From Bemisia tabaci (lineage: Eukaryota; Arthropoda; Insecta; Hemiptera; Aleyrodidae), in NCBI RefSeq assembly GCF_918797505.1, contig NC_092802.1, positions 15,893,883 to 15,957,882 on the forward strand: DNA of 64,000 bases. The letters run 5' to 3'. Positions within the stretch are counted from its first letter, which is position 1; every line of letters begins with the position of its first letter. Below the pieces are notes generated by a model, which worked only from the letters and a program-made list of their open reading frames with translations, did no database searches and was not told where the DNA came from. This document shows, piece after piece, positions 39,593 to 50,697 of this stretch. The position numbers and the translations under genes were made by a program.

Positions 39593-40130
39593 ATAGGTAC
39601 TCGAGATAAGCATCGGAAGCGGACCTGGCCGACAACAATGTTACTAAAAATGGGAATCCTCATTTTTGCCTCGTCGCAAACCGGGGGAGGGGGCACAAAG
39701 CGGAGCAGGGATGCGGTTTAATTCACGCTCGTCCTCTGCGCGCGGGGCCCGGGGGACTTGACCCCGGAGGGCTCCAGCGTCTTGGGGTCAGCCGGAACGT
39801 CAAAGCGACGTCGACTACAAAGCCGGGAGGACGCGCCGGCGACTTCATTCACCGCAGTTATTAGCCACGCGAATTAATGTCCCCGCTTTGTTCTGCCCCG
39901 GGTCCTCCTTCCTCCGCGATGCGCCTCGGCTCCTCGGGACGTGTGCTCTCGTCTCGTTTCGTTTGATTCGTGCAAGACCTATTTCCTTGCCCCGTCCTCG
40001 AGTGGTCCCCCTCTTTCAGCGAGGTTGTTTCGCGAGATTAATGTCCCATTGTCCTCGACCTGCCCGCGAGGCCCCGCCCGTTTCCCACCTTCCGAATTAG
40101 CGGCGACTCGCAACGGAACGATTCAACGGG
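39593..40130. other. GC-rich island, no gene seen
   Basis: CpG-rich from about 39730. CCGCAGTTATTAGCCACGCG and AATTAATG (homeodomain-like TAAT words) occur near 39850-39875. No exon recognised. Confidence 0.4.
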
Positions 40131-40138
40131 GGAAAGTC

Positions 40139-40475
40139 CAGAGACGAGAGACCCTCCACTCGCCTCCTAGCGACAGGTGGAAGCTTTTACTTTCGAAGTT
40201 TCAACAATTCCTTATGGACAATTATTAGGGAGCAACAGTCATCACCCAAGTTTCGGCTGTTGGCTTACCTACATGGTGGATGATGAGCTTCGGGTGACTT
40301 CATGGGCCAAATAAGTTTCCCTAACGTCAGCCATTTCCGGCTTGTTTGCGAAACGGAACTGCCAACACGTTTTTGAACATCAACCATGTAGGTAAGTCAA
40401 CAGTAGAATGCTGAAGTCCCGAAAGTAAAAGCTTCCACCATGGCCAAGATACTAGTGGAGGGTCTCTTGTCTCTG
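40139..40475. mobile_element. CAGAGAC hAT-like MITE, copy 2
   Basis: 337 bp, CAGAGACGAGAGACCCTCCA to GGAGGGTCTCTTGTCTCTG, inverted relative to copy 3. Flanking octamers GGAAAGTC and GGAATGTG agree at six of eight. Confidence 0.85.
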
Positions 40476-40633
40476 GGAATGTGACCGGGTCCCCGTGTAT
40501 CGCAAACAATCGATTATGTATCGAAAAAGGGACCCGGCGCCGCACAGGAATCTCGGAATTCGGATCCTGGAAATTGCTTAAAAGTGGCGCCAGCTCTCCC
40601 ACTTGCATTACGACTCTATGTACTCTATGAACG

Positions 40634-40866
40634 ATTCAATGGGGAAGTCGGACGACATTTGGAAACTTTGAAAGGTTATAATATCTTCGAAAATATGCAA
40701 CGTGAGGATCTGAAAGTGGTTCTATGGTTTTTTCGCGAAATTCCCTTTCCGAGACACCCCCTGAGAATAAAATCAGGACGAAATAAACATCAAAATTTGA
40801 AATTTTAACCGAGAATTTTAGGTCCAACATGATCTATGAACTAAAGCCACTGTGCGACTTCTCGAG
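40634..40866. mobile_element. GCACAGTGG MITE, diverged copy
   Basis: CGATTCAATGGGGAAGTCGG, ACATTTGGAAACTTTGAAAG, AAATAAACATCAAAATTTG and CCACTGTGCG are retained with many changes. Confidence 0.7.
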
Positions 40867-41534
40867 ATCCTTTCGCAGCTACGTTAGGGGTGGTCGTTTT
40901 TAGAAAGTAGACCCAGGGTGGCAAAAGTTCATGAAAAATAAAATATTGAAATTTCACGTGAAATATTCCATGAAATTTCAGAAATTTATGAGAGATATTG
41001 AAAAATACTGGTTCCTTTTCATGTTTCGCAAAGTGTGAAAATTTTAACTTTCTTCTAGTTGTGTGTGTGTTTGCGTGTGGGTTGCATACTCTAGCCCCTA
41101 AAAATATGAAAAATTTTACAGCCTCGTAAAATTTCACGAAATATTTCACTGAAATTTTCAATCTTTCATTTCTTTGTTACGTTTCACGTCACCCTGAGTA
41201 GATCCCCTTTATACTGAGAGTAGAGACAGTGCGAATCCATTTCTGGTTGGTTCCCGTATTTTAGGCCTCCACAGTGTAACAAACGGGAATGAAGATTACA
41301 TTTAACCAATTGCAGAGTCGCCTTCAATAGCATGGATGAATGGAAGGTCAGGACATGCTTTTTGACCTTTACGAGCACTTGTTCCAGCTTTGTTAGAGGA
41401 GGAAAGTTGCGTTAAGGACGCTGCACTAAAATGGAGGGAAAATCCCTAGCTAATGAACTGCGTAATTTAAGGCTGCGCCCGCGGCAAAATAACAGGACGA
41501 TAACATTCTTCCCGGCGGGGAAAAAGGCAGGCAG
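40867..41534. other. Mostly unique; one TAGAGTCC fragment
   Basis: 41204-41300 (CCCCTTTATACTGAGAGTAG, AATCCATTTCTGGTTGGTTC, AACAAACGGGAATGAAGATT) is a rearranged piece of the TAGAGTCC family. TGAAATTTCAxGxAATTT-like words recur at 40940-41160. Confidence 0.5.
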
Positions 41535-41681
41535 CAATGGCGTGGCGTGAATTGCGATACATCGATTGTTAAGCCATTTAAACCTATGGAAAAGGATCGA
41601 TAAATGGGTGTTCGCAGCGAGCACCTGAATAATCGATTCTTTACCATAGGTTTAAATGGCATAACAATCGATACATCGCAG
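41535..41681. mobile_element. CAGTGGCG hAT-like MITE, copy 3, right end lost
   Basis: CAATGGCGTGGCGTGAATTG, CGATACATCGATTG, centre GGGTGTTCGCAGCGAGCACC, and TACCATAGGTTTAAATGGC. Truncated after ATACATCGCAGG. Confidence 0.75.
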
Positions 41682-42412
41682 GACGAGGGCGCGCTCGCGT
41701 TCCCCTTTTCCGAGAAATAATGGGGCGCGAGGGGGCCGGCCTTTTTGTCTTCGCCTCACAAAAATACCCCGGCTCGAAAACCCCCCGATCCCGTTGTCGA
41801 AAAAGATAGCGGAGAAAGAAGGGACGCTCGGCGCCAGAGCCCGATCTTTGATGTTTCCACGGATCCCTATTTTTCACTCATGAATAAACTTTTTCAAATT
41901 TATTCATTTATCTCCGCGTGTATCCAGGGATCCGTCGACGAGAACAAGAGATAAGCTCCCCTCCCCCCACCCCCTCGTACCTCTTGTTTGTTCCGGGTCC
42001 CCTTTGTCTCGCTCGTCCTCCTTAATTTGTAACACAAAGGCGGGATGGGGGGTGGGGGGTGGTATCCTTGGCGCTCCCGATCCGCGAGGGGAGGAGGGGG
42101 GATTTTTCGCCTTATTAAAATAATGTAAACACTGCGCGGAAGAATAAATAGGAACTTTCTGATTATTATGATAAAAGCATCGCCCTTCGCCGACTGTTCT
42201 CATTCAACCTGTTTCTTTTTCCTTTTTTTCCTGTGTTCTCAGCTCGGGTTTTGCCTCCGTAATGGATCCCTTTTTGTTAACTTTTGCGCGTCTGCCGGTC
42301 CTGCTCGCTCGGGGGAGGAGATTGTCTTAAAGGGTTCATAGGGAAAGGTTCATAGCAAAAGGTTCGAAGCAAAAGGTTCGTAGCAAAAGTAGAGTGGGAT
42401 CTCTGAAATATA
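41682..42412. other. GC-rich island, no gene seen
   Basis: CpG-rich unique DNA with G runs (42050-42105) and, near 42340-42390, three tandem AAAAGGTTCGTAGC-like units. No exon recognised. Confidence 0.45.
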
Positions 42413-42730
42413 CAGGGTGATCAAGGGTTAAACGGCCCGACTGCAAAAGTGAGCTCTATGGGTCAAAATGGGACTTTCTTGTTGTATAAAGTTGTTTCCA
42501 AAAGTGCCCCCAGTCGGCGCTACAGCCCCCCAAAATTTCGGAGAGTAAATCGTTTTCCCTGAATTTTGGCTACGGCAGTGAACTAAATCTCATGAAAATT
42601 TTAACTCCCCTGTACTTTTATGCTCTGAATTCATGAATGATCTTAAAAAAATAGAAATCTCGATTTATAGAGGGGGTTTGAGGGGTATTTCAGCTCCTGC
42701 AGTCTGGCCGTTTAACCCTGGATCATCCTG
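42413..42730. mobile_element. CAGGGTGATC MITE, copy 2, TA duplication
   Basis: CAGGGTGATCAAGGGTTAAA to TTTAACCCTGGATCATCCTG with TA on both sides. Interior GGGTCAAAATGGGACTTTC and CTCCTGCAGTCTGGCC. Confidence 0.88.
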
Positions 42731-42858
42731 TATTACCGCAGCCTCCCATTCTTTCAGCCAGCCATTCAAAATGGGAGGCTGAACTGGGGATGGGGGGGGG
42801 GGGGGTAAATACGTCCCTCAGGAAATTTGGAACTAATGCGTCCTAGATTAATTGTATC

Positions 42859-43146
42859 GAGAGAGTATGGACATGTTGAAATATATAGCTTTTAAGGCCG
42901 AAAAAGGGCAGCCAACCTCCTGTCACAAAAAAAGTCACTGCTACTCTTCAGAATCCAATTTCAAATCCAGATGGCAAAAGATGTTCATAAATGGGCGTTC
43001 ATCCGCAAGAATGAGTATATTTAAGCTAAAACTAAGTCAAATGCGTGCTTTACAAATGACGGGTCGTAACACTTGTAATGATAAATCATTATGGATAAGT
43101 TAAATTCATCGATTGGCTGCCCTTTTTGGCTCTAAAAGCGCCATGA
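42859..43146. mobile_element. AGAGTACC-related foldback
   Basis: GAGAGAGTATGGACATGTTG and AAAAAGGGCAGCCAACC pair loosely with GGCTGCCCTTTTTGGC and the sequence after it. G13 lies just left of it at about 42791-42804. Confidence 0.55.
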
Positions 43147-43195
43147 CCTAATCTCAAAATTACTGACATGACCGCATTCCGCACGCTCCCTATAC

Positions 43196-43357
43196 CAGTG
43201 GCGATTCTCGAAAGTTGGCAACACTATTTTTCCTCCATTTTAATGCATGTAAAACAATCGTATCGGTGAGGCAGTTTGCCTCAACTGAAACCGACATTTT
43301 CAATGGATTCAAATGGAGGAAAAAACCAGTGTTGCCACCTTTTAAGAGTCGCCGCTG
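43196..43357. mobile_element. CAGTGGCGATTC hAT-like MITE, near-exact 8-bp duplication
   Basis: 162 bp, CAGTGGCGATTCTCGAAAG, TTGGCAACAC to GTGTTGCCACCTTTTAAGAG, TCGCCGCTG. Flanks CCCTATAC and CCCTGTAC differ at one base. Inner GAGGCAGTTTGCCTC hairpin. Decayed relative near 46725-46845. Confidence 0.88.
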
Positions 43358-44317
43358 CCCTGTACACGAACTCAAGCGGAAGTTTCTCCGCTGAGTTTTT
43401 GGCGCGAAGAGCAGAGAAAGTTCACCGAGGTGCAGGCTCAACGGAGGCATTGCACCTTGCAGGAAGCTCGGGGGAGGACGGGCCCGGGTGAGCGAGAATA
43501 AGAATGGAACCGAGGGGACAGGGACGCGGGGGAGGGGGAGGGGGCAGGGGGCAGATCCGGGGACGAGCCAAGTTTGGGACGGGCGTCTTAATCATTTATT
43601 AGGGGGGCAGCGTGGGCTGCGGTAACAATGTATGACAATGGTATTCACCCATTATATTTCCCCATTATATTTTTCCGTTTGTTTGGCTCCGGTTCGTTGT
43701 ACCGAGCACCGGCACCCCCCCCCCCCCTCCAGTGTCCACCGTCACCCACCCCTGCCTCCGGGGACCGGGCTCGCTCAGTGGGGCTAGAGAAGAGCTTGGG
43801 GGACAATGCATTTTTGTATGATTTTATGTCAAGAGAGACTAATGTGAAGTCCCGCACTGCTCCATGGGAATCGGCGCCACTTTTCGTGGCGGGAAGCAAT
43901 ACCTATTTTCTCAATGTTTTTTAGGTATCATTTCTACCTTTTTTCTCCTATTTTGTCCACTTTATGTAATGCCTGTAGGCTTGTCTTTGAGAAATTAATA
44001 TACCTTTACGTTTTAAAACTCTACAACGTACTTTTATTCAATGAGTCTTTCAAGGATCGTTCAAATTTTTAGTCGTCGGATATCTAAAAAAATTGTTGGG
44101 TACAAAGTACCCCTTCACTAATGACCCCTATATTTTACTCTATGAAGACAAGTCATTTTTTATATAGATGTATGTTTCCTAGGTTACGCTCCACGTTTAG
44201 TTCAACAGCGTCTTGCAGCGATCTCTTCCGTCCGCGCAAAACCACTTTTACATATTGACGAGGTGCTACGATGAACGCTCTCCAACGTCTTAACGTTGGA
44301 ACCGTCGTCTTGTTTTT
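43358..44317. other. GC-rich island then AT-rich unique DNA
   Basis: G-rich to about 43610 (GGGGGAGGGGGAGGGGGC) with GTAACAATGTATGACAATGG near 43621; C10 near 43716. After 43910 it is AT-rich. No exon recognised. Confidence 0.4.
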
Positions 44318-44385
44318 TCTTTTAAATGTTTTTAAGAGTCAGGAGTCTTGATCCGAGCAATTTTTTTTTTTTTTCCCCCCAGGGT
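44318..44385. mobile_element. CACTGG-225 MITE, right-end fragment
   Basis: AATGTTTTTAAGAGTCAGGA, GTCTTGATCCGAGC and a T14-CCCCCCAG end correspond to the last 65 bp of the family. Confidence 0.7.
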
Positions 44386-44984
44386 ACGAACCAATCCTTC
44401 CATGATGCGGAATATTGTCTCTTATTTTTCCCTGCTGGACTCTTGTGCGCCGTCTCTTCCGTGTCCGGGGGACGCACCTCGCCAATTTCTTTATCATACA
44501 AAGTGCCCGGTGTGTCGGCCAACAATATCTCACGTCGGGAAGAATAGGATGACGATGACGTCAAAACAGCCCGGGCGAATTATTCAACGTCCTCGGACCC
44601 GACAAATTGCCGTGCTTTTTGTTTCTCGTCGTCCCGCCCGCTTTTGTTTTTTTGGCCGAGAGCTTTTGTTCCTCCCCCGATTTTCTTCTTCTTCCCGTTT
44701 CGGGCTTGGACCAACGTGATTGTTTGGCCCGGGACTCGCTCGTCGCCCGTAACGTTTACAGTTGCCAAAACCGATCTTCGAGTCGATTATTGGGTTGTTA
44801 CTGAATGACGTCAATCGATTAAAGCATCGTTAGGATGCAGAACTATCGAATAGGATCTTTTGACATCGATGCAAAAATTGGCCCAATTTTGTATCAAGTA
44901 ATTGGATGGATTTGACAAGAATTGATGTAACTACTTTTTACGGTTGTAACTTTAAAAGTGTAGCAGCGCTTTTTTTAAAGTGTA
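44386..44984. other. GC-rich island, no gene seen
   Basis: Pyrimidine- and CpG-rich to about 44780 with CGTGATTGTTTGGCCC near 44716. No exon recognised. Confidence 0.4.
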
Positions 44985-45345
44985 GCGCGAGATACAGTTT
45001 CTTCGGATACTCCATTCTATGCAGACTGAAGACGCACAAGAAATGCCTTCATTGTGAAAAGATGCTTCCTAGCATGGCCTCAGAGGCCGAATATTTGCGT
45101 CATTTCAAAACCTAGTCGTTAGTGTGGCAGCACGTGAATTAGCGTGAAATACGGTTGCCTCGGATAATCCATTCTATGCAGATTGAAGACGCATATGAAA
45201 CGTCTTCATTGTGAAAAGATACTTCCTAGCGTGGCCTTAGAGGCTGAATAGTTGCATCACTTTAAAACCTATATTTTACTTAAGAGTGTAGATTGAGCAC
45301 GTAGATTAACGCGAAATACGGTTGCTTCAGAAGAAGTGTTGCACA
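44985..45345 (+). repeat. Tandem repeat, ~160-bp unit, 2.3 copies
   Basis: Units start GCGAGATACAGTTTCTTCGG (44985), GCGTGAAATACGGTTGCCTC (45142) and GCGAAATACGGTTGCTTC (45310). Each has ATTCTATGCAGAxTGAAGAC and CTTCCTAGCxTGGCC; the third is only its first 35 bp. Confidence 0.85.
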
Positions 45346-45407
45346 CCATTTTTGCCGAAGAACGGCAATATGACACCATTGACACCCTCGTGTACACACG
45401 AAACAAC

Positions 45408-45590
45408 AATGCTCCCATTCCATGCCCGTCAAAAGTTCCGGGATTCGGAACTTTTTTGTTCCAAATTCTCCGACTCGATGACCGTCCAAGTTCCGGCAAA
45501 AGCAAAAGATCCGGAAAATTTCGGGAATTTTAAAACATCCAGGAAAATCTCAAAAGTTCCGGAATTAGAAACTAGTTCCGGGAACTGCAC
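45408..45590. mobile_element. GCTCCCATTTCC / GTTCCGGG element, copy 3
   Basis: ATGCTCCCATTCCATGCCCG, TCAAAAGTTCCGGGATTCGG, CTCCGACTCGATGACCGTC to TAGTTCCGGGAACTG. Uninterrupted; it serves as reference for copy 2. Confidence 0.75.
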
Positions 45591-46030
45591 GAAACAATAA
45601 CCTAACCCGACACCAAAGAAACCGGGAAAATCGGGTTGAATCCAATTTTCCTCTGTGTGAGGGACTATGTTCATCAATCAACAAACTAACGCGAGAAAGT
45701 TAGCGCGTGAATTTTCATGAAACTAGCCCAGCTCGGACTGATGTCTCTGTTGCCGGCAAAGCGTGGTGAACGGGTTTTTGTGGGGCGGAACAATTGTTAA
45801 TTAACATTCTCAATTTTCCGCCAGTGCCATTGCACGGTGCCGCTGCACTACTTTTAATTATTTTGCGGGTGGAAAGCGTCGTGTCATAATGTATAAGAGA
45901 TGACACATCGCTTGCCCTCTTCTCTTCGGACGACTCTTAGCGAGCTTGTCACTCGCGACACGTTGTTCAACAGGGTTGCCATGAAAATCCAGGGGGACCA
46001 TCCTTAATTGAGTTCTCTCTGTTTCTAGCG
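45591..46030. other. Unique region, no gene seen
   Basis: Single-copy sequence. No exon recognised. Confidence 0.35.
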
Positions 46031-46499
46031 GCACACATCAATAGGAATCAATAGGAGAAGGCGGACAAAATTTGGAAACTTTAAATGCTTATAACTCCGT
46101 TAACACGAAAGTTTGCACTGGAAAAAAAACACATTGGATCTAGAGTCCAGACTCTTGAAAACATTGACGAGAAAAAAAACTCTTGATTCAATCAGATTCA
46201 AGCTTAAATCAAAAGGAAATCCGCTCAAATTAAGGGGCTTGGTCCTTGATTTAAGCAAAATTCCGATTAAATCAAGAGTATTTTTTGCTGTCGATGTTTT
46301 TAAGAATCTGGACTCTAGATTCAATGTGTTTTTTTTCCAGTGTGAGGCTCTAAAAGTGGTTCAATTGGTGTCCTCGTGAAATTTTCAACCATAAACACCT
46401 CTTGGAATTTAAAATGGGACGGAATAAACATCAAAATTTGCAGTTTCAGACAAAAATTTCGTTTCTGTCCTCTCTGATTGACTCGATCCACTGTGCGGC
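46031..46499. mobile_element. GCACAGTGG MITE interrupted by CACTGG-225
   Basis: GGAGAAGGCGGACAAAATTT, TATAACTCCGTTAACACGAA before the insert; GAGGCTCTAAAAGTGGTTC to GACTCGATCCACTGTGCG after it. Joining at AGTTTGAGGCTCT restores the family order. Confidence 0.85.
46116..46342. mobile_element. CACTGG-225 MITE, copy 6, nested
   Basis: 227 bp, CACTGGAAAAAAAACACATT to GTGTTTTTTTTCCAGTG. TG on both sides is the 2-bp duplication, as sister elements show a single TG in TTTGAGG. Confidence 0.92.
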
Positions 46500-46724
46500 A
46501 GGTTGGAGCGAATCATGAGTGGCGGTAACCCCATCCGGGCTAGTAACCTATCCTCCAACAGTCGGCATCACAGCTCCCGGTCGAGGCAACGACACCACAG
46601 CTACACGTAAATGGCTTATTTGGGTTTTTAATTGCGAGTTCAAAAGCTTTTAAAAGCAACGGAGCGACGGAATTAAGAAATTTTGGTGTCTGATATATAC
46701 CACGCGCATCAGCAAGGAGTATGT

Positions 46725-46845
46725 TCAATGTTTCCCCTCCATTTAAATGTGTGCGTAGAATAAGCAATTCTTGGCGAGGCACTTTGCCTCACCTTAAATC
46801 GATATTTTCAATGGATTTAAAAGAAGTGTTAACAGTCTTGCCAAT
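46725..46845. mobile_element. Decayed relative of the 43196 hAT-like MITE
   Basis: CCCCTCCATTTAAATGTGTG, GAGGCACTTTGCCTCACC and TTTTCAATGGATTTAAAAG keep the interior. Both outer ends are lost. Confidence 0.6.
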
Positions 46846-46938
46846 TTGCAAAATTGCAACTATTTGTGAGTAAGGAATGCTGGGAAAATCCGTTTCACTT
46901 CTGACCAAAATGAAACGTCCTATAATATCGTACAGAAT

Positions 46939-47275
46939 CAGAGACAAGAGACCCTCCACTAGTATCTTGGCCATTGTGGAAGCTTTTACTTTCGGGACAT
47001 CAGCACTCCACTGTTGACTTACCTACAAGGTTGATGTTCAACAACGTGTTGGCAGTTTCGTTTTGCAAACAAGCCGAAAATGGCCGACGTTTCGGAAACT
47101 TATTTGGCCCATGACGCCATTCGAAGCTCATCATCGACCATGTAGGTAAGTCAACAGCCGAAACTAAGGTGATGACTGTTGCTCCCTAGTGATTGTCCAT
47201 TAGGAATTGTTGAAACTCCGAAAGTAAAAGCTTCCACCTGTCGCTAGGAGGCCAGTGGAGGGTCTCTTGTCTCTG
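46939..47275. mobile_element. CAGAGAC hAT-like MITE, copy 3, exact 8-bp duplication
   Basis: 337 bp, CAGAGACAAGAGACCCTCCA to GGAGGGTCTCTTGTCTCTG. TACAGAAT at 46931-46938 and 47276-47283 is exact. Interior GGAAGCTTTTACTTTCGGGA and CCATGTAGGTAAGTCAACAG. Confidence 0.92.
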
Positions 47276-47518
47276 TACAGAATGGAGAGCGCGTATTTCA
47301 CACAACGATCTTAGTGCGGTCGTTAACACGAGGTTATGAATTCGGCTGGGAAAATAGGAGATATCTCTGTAGGTCAAATACTCGAGGGCGGACATCTACG
47401 ACAATTTGCCGACACTAGGTCAGGACTGATATTGATACCGTGGATTTATTCGCGCGTAATCGTTCAATCACATTAAATCAAAGTGTTTGGGTGTGATAAA
47501 GAGAGGAATTTTCTACGA

Positions 47519-48194
47519 CGCACAGTGGGTCGAGCCAATGGGAGAGGTCGGACGAAATTTGGAAACTTGAACTTTAAACGCTTGCGCTGCCGTGCTAAGG
47601 AAGAACGCCGTATGAATATTTGAGAGTTTCCAAATTGCCTTCGATTAAATGTTTATTTTTGAGGAAATGAGGAAAAAACACTAATTTAATTTTTAATTAA
47701 CTTTTAATTTTTGGAACTCCTTGGCTTTGATTTCCCCGCGAAATGGTGTGGACCCAGCACCATTTCTCCACCTTCTTTTTAATGTTATGAATATTTTTCC
47801 TTTAAACTTTCAGGGGGCTTAGTTGAAATTAGGAATAAAATTATCCGAAAACTTAGAGGGATAATAGTTGTAAGTTTACCAAAAAATTCATGTTTTATCA
47901 AAGGAAATTGGACAACGCCTGAAGGTTCATACGGCGTTTTTCCATAGCACGGCAGTGTACCAGTGTACCTCCGTTTATCCAAAATTTGAGGTTCTTAAAG
48001 TGGTTCCATTGGTTTCCTCGGAAATTTTCTTCTGAACTTTGAGGTTCTAAAAGTGGTTCCATTGGTTTTCTCGTAAAATTTTCTTCCGAAGGGACCCCTT
48101 AAAATTTAAAATGTGACGAAATGAACATCAAAATTGGCAGTTTTAGTCAAAAATTTCAAGTCCGAATTCTCTAATTGACTCGATCCACTGTGCG
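47519..48194. mobile_element. GCACAGTGG MITE interrupted by CTGCCG MITE
   Basis: CGCACAGTGGGTCGAGCCAA to AAACGCTT before the insert; CCTCCGTTTATCCAAAATTT to TGACTCGATCCACTGTGCG after it. The segment TTTGAGGTTCTxAAAGTGG is present twice (about 47986 and 48037), an internal duplication. Confidence 0.85.
47587..47955. mobile_element. CTGCCG MITE, long variant, nested
   Basis: 369 bp, CTGCCGTGCTAAGGAAGAAC to GTTTTTCCATAGCACGGCAG. About 115 bp longer than usual, with an AT-rich block (TTTAATTTTTAATTAACTTT) after the left arm. Flanks TGCG and TGTA correspond to TATA in uninterrupted sister elements. Confidence 0.85.
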
Positions 48195-49004
48195 ACGAGT
48201 TTTTGTAACACGAGAGATACGGATAAATTAATACAACATTTTTTCCCTTAAAAATCACGATGAGCAAGGACAGGTATAGTCTGAAGTTCACTCCTTAACA
48301 CTCAATTTGTCGTTTTCCGGAACGAAAGATCAAAACTACATTTCAACGACGTGACATTTTAACTCACAAATCGTATTTTTACCAGGAGGCTGTTGAGTCG
48401 GGCTTTTCTAATCGAAATTCGCACTGACTTTTCCTTTGACTACACGCAAAAGTTAGCCTTTTGTAGAGACATTTTACGATCATCCTTTTGTAAGCTTAAA
48501 CACGATTCTGTAACTAGCGCGGCTAACCTATAACATTCAATTATTCAAACCAAGCGTCTGTTGATAGACAATCAGAGCAAATGTTTCGCTCCGTTACAAC
48601 ATTTCTACGACACGGGTCCTCAAGATATTCTCTTTCGTTTGGCTGTGTAGGCAAAAAGGGTTTCCACCCACAGGTCTAGGCGAAGGTATCCTTTATATAG
48701 TAATGATCGCTAAGGTTATGTGATTGGAACCATCAGAGCTCATGAGACAACTACCCAACTAATACCACTATGTATCCTTACCACTACAACCACAACTACA
48801 TCTATTGTTATCACAGGTACAACCACCATGATATGTGGTACCGCGATGGATGATGTAATGCACCCAGCACCCAGCACCCTGTTTTTCGAAAAGCGATATG
48901 GTGGTCAAAGATGGACCTCAAAGCCAGACGCTTGGATGGATCTAGTTATTTTTTGTTAAATCTCAAGCTTTATACGTCCAAAACACGATTCTGTAGCTAG
49001 CGTA
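48195..49004. other. Mostly unique; decayed GGGCCTG-like piece
   Basis: AAAAATCACGATGAGCAAGG, GTCTGAAGTTCACTCC (48247-48300) recalls GGGCCTG TIRs. The rest, including a CAACTACATC-rich stretch near 48790, is unassigned. Confidence 0.4.
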
Positions 49005-49218
49005 ACAGGAATTTCTCATTTCCAGCTTTTTCAACTTAAATCCAAAAATTTTTGTGTGAGGTTATGTTCTATTGTTTTGTATGAAACAAAACGTCGAACC
49101 ACTATCGAATAGACCGTATTCGATAACGGTTCGATGTATCGTTTGGTTCAAAACAATAGAACATAACCTCAAACCAAAACTGTAAGGATTTAAGTTGGAA
49201 AAGCTGAAAATAAGAAAT
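49005..49218. mobile_element. Palindromic foldback, CAGCTTTTTCAACTTAAATC
   Basis: AATTTCTCATTTCCAGC, TTATGTTCTATTGTTTTG on the left pair with CAAAACAATAGAACATAACC and GCTGAAAATAAGAAATTTC on the right. A related decayed piece (TTTGAACCAATCGATATCG) follows at 49290-49400. Confidence 0.75.
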
Positions 49219-50222
49219 TTCTAGACGATTTCACTTTGCGTTGCCATTTGGTACTCAAAAGAATAAAAAATCTGTTACAAAAGCCCCGTTCTCTCAGATT
49301 TCTGAATTTACTTTTGAGGCTATGTTTATGTTTTGAACCAATCGATATCGATACGATCTCACCCGTTTGATGTATCGAATACGATCTATACGGTCCATAC
49401 CCTAAAAATTACCTGCCGGACGCGGGAAATTCAAAAACGCGTGACGCGGACGACGCAATCGTGATACGATTCGGCACCTGCGCCACGAACGCTGCTATTT
49501 CCAACAGCCACGGTGACACAGGCGCTTAAATCACGGCTCAAGCGACCGTCGAGGGGAGGGGGCGAGGGGGGCGGCAGGGGGGGAGCGGGGGAGTCCCCGA
49601 GTTAATTTTAAGGCTGTGTAACGATTGCAGAACGAGAATAGAAAGTCAGGAGCGAGGAACAATGGACAAGTTGTCATAACTCGAGTAAAGTAAATGAAAA
49701 GGACGTATCTCTGCCAAACGGAACTAAGTGCATCGAGACGAGAACCCGAGACTCCGTAAGAATACACGCTTAACACGGCTCACGTCATAATGCGCTTAGT
49801 TCCGTTCGGCAGAAGTCCGTCCGAAAGAGCCTCGACTCGGCCGGGGATCCATTCATCATAGTCATATCAAATTTTGACGGGTGTTCCCGAAAGGGGACGG
49901 ATAATAGGGCCCCGCGCTAGACAAAGACGAGTGAAACTCCCCGGATCCGAAGTCGGGCCGAGCCGAACAGCACAACAAACAAACAGACGAACAGACGAAC
50001 GGACGCGGACAAAGGCGCGGAGGCGAGTCGCTTGTCGGGCCCCGCCAGGGGCGCCACGTCCCCCCAGAAAACCCGCCGAAAACCCGGGCCCCCGCAGGGG
50101 GGAGCCGCGGGGCCGGCAACCGGGGGATCTTGAGTTTGTTTGTTTCGCGTTCGGCTATTCTGCTCGGGTCTGATTGTTCGGGTAGTGTTACTGTGTTCGG
50201 GCCCGCGGTGGGCCCGATTCGC
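49219..50222. other. GC-rich island with one GGACGTATTT copy
   Basis: 49701-49822 is a GGACGTATCTCTGCCAAACG foldback ending CGGCAGAAGTCCGTCC. The remainder from 49440 is CpG-rich, including GAGGAACAATGGACAAG near 49655 and tandem AACAGACGAACGGACG near 49985. No exon recognised. Confidence 0.5.
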
Positions 50223-50332
50223 CGCACGGTGGATCGAGTCGATAGGCATAAAAAACCAAAATCGGGGACTTCTAGGGGTGTTTTTCAAGAAAATCGGGGA
50301 CCTTTTTCCTGAAATAGTAAGAGAGATCACTG

Positions 50333-50362
<30 letters not shown>
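50333..50362 (+). repeat. A30 homopolymer after CACTG
   Basis: ATCACTG followed by 30 A. It resembles the start of a CACTG-ended element, but no matching right end was found. Confidence 0.85.
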
Positions 50363-50363
<1 letters not shown>

Positions 50364-50461
50364 CGTTTGCTAGATTATAATAAGATTTATCTGAAAAAGA
50401 AAATTGACCGCATGGCTTTTCCTGAAAATGCATATTTTTATAATTGACTACACTTTACAAG

Positions 50462-50688
50462 CACTGGAAAAAAAACACATTGGATGTAGAGTCCAGACTC
50501 TTGAAAACATTGGCAAGAAAAAATACTCTTGATTCAATCGGATTTTTGCTTCAATCAAAACGAAATTCGCTTAAATTAAGAGGCCTGGTTCTTGATTTAA
50601 GCTAGATTCTGATTGAATCAAGAGTACTTTTTCTTGTCGATGTTTTTGAGAGTCTGGACTCCAGATCCAACTTGTTTTTTTTCCAGTG
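50462..50688. mobile_element. CACTGG-225 MITE, copy 7
   Basis: 227 bp, CACTGGAAAAAAAACACATT to ACTTGTTTTTTTTCCAGTG. Centre: TTGCTTCAATCAAAACGAAA. The following partial copy shares this variant centre. Confidence 0.9.
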
Positions 50689-50697
50689 CAATGTTAA

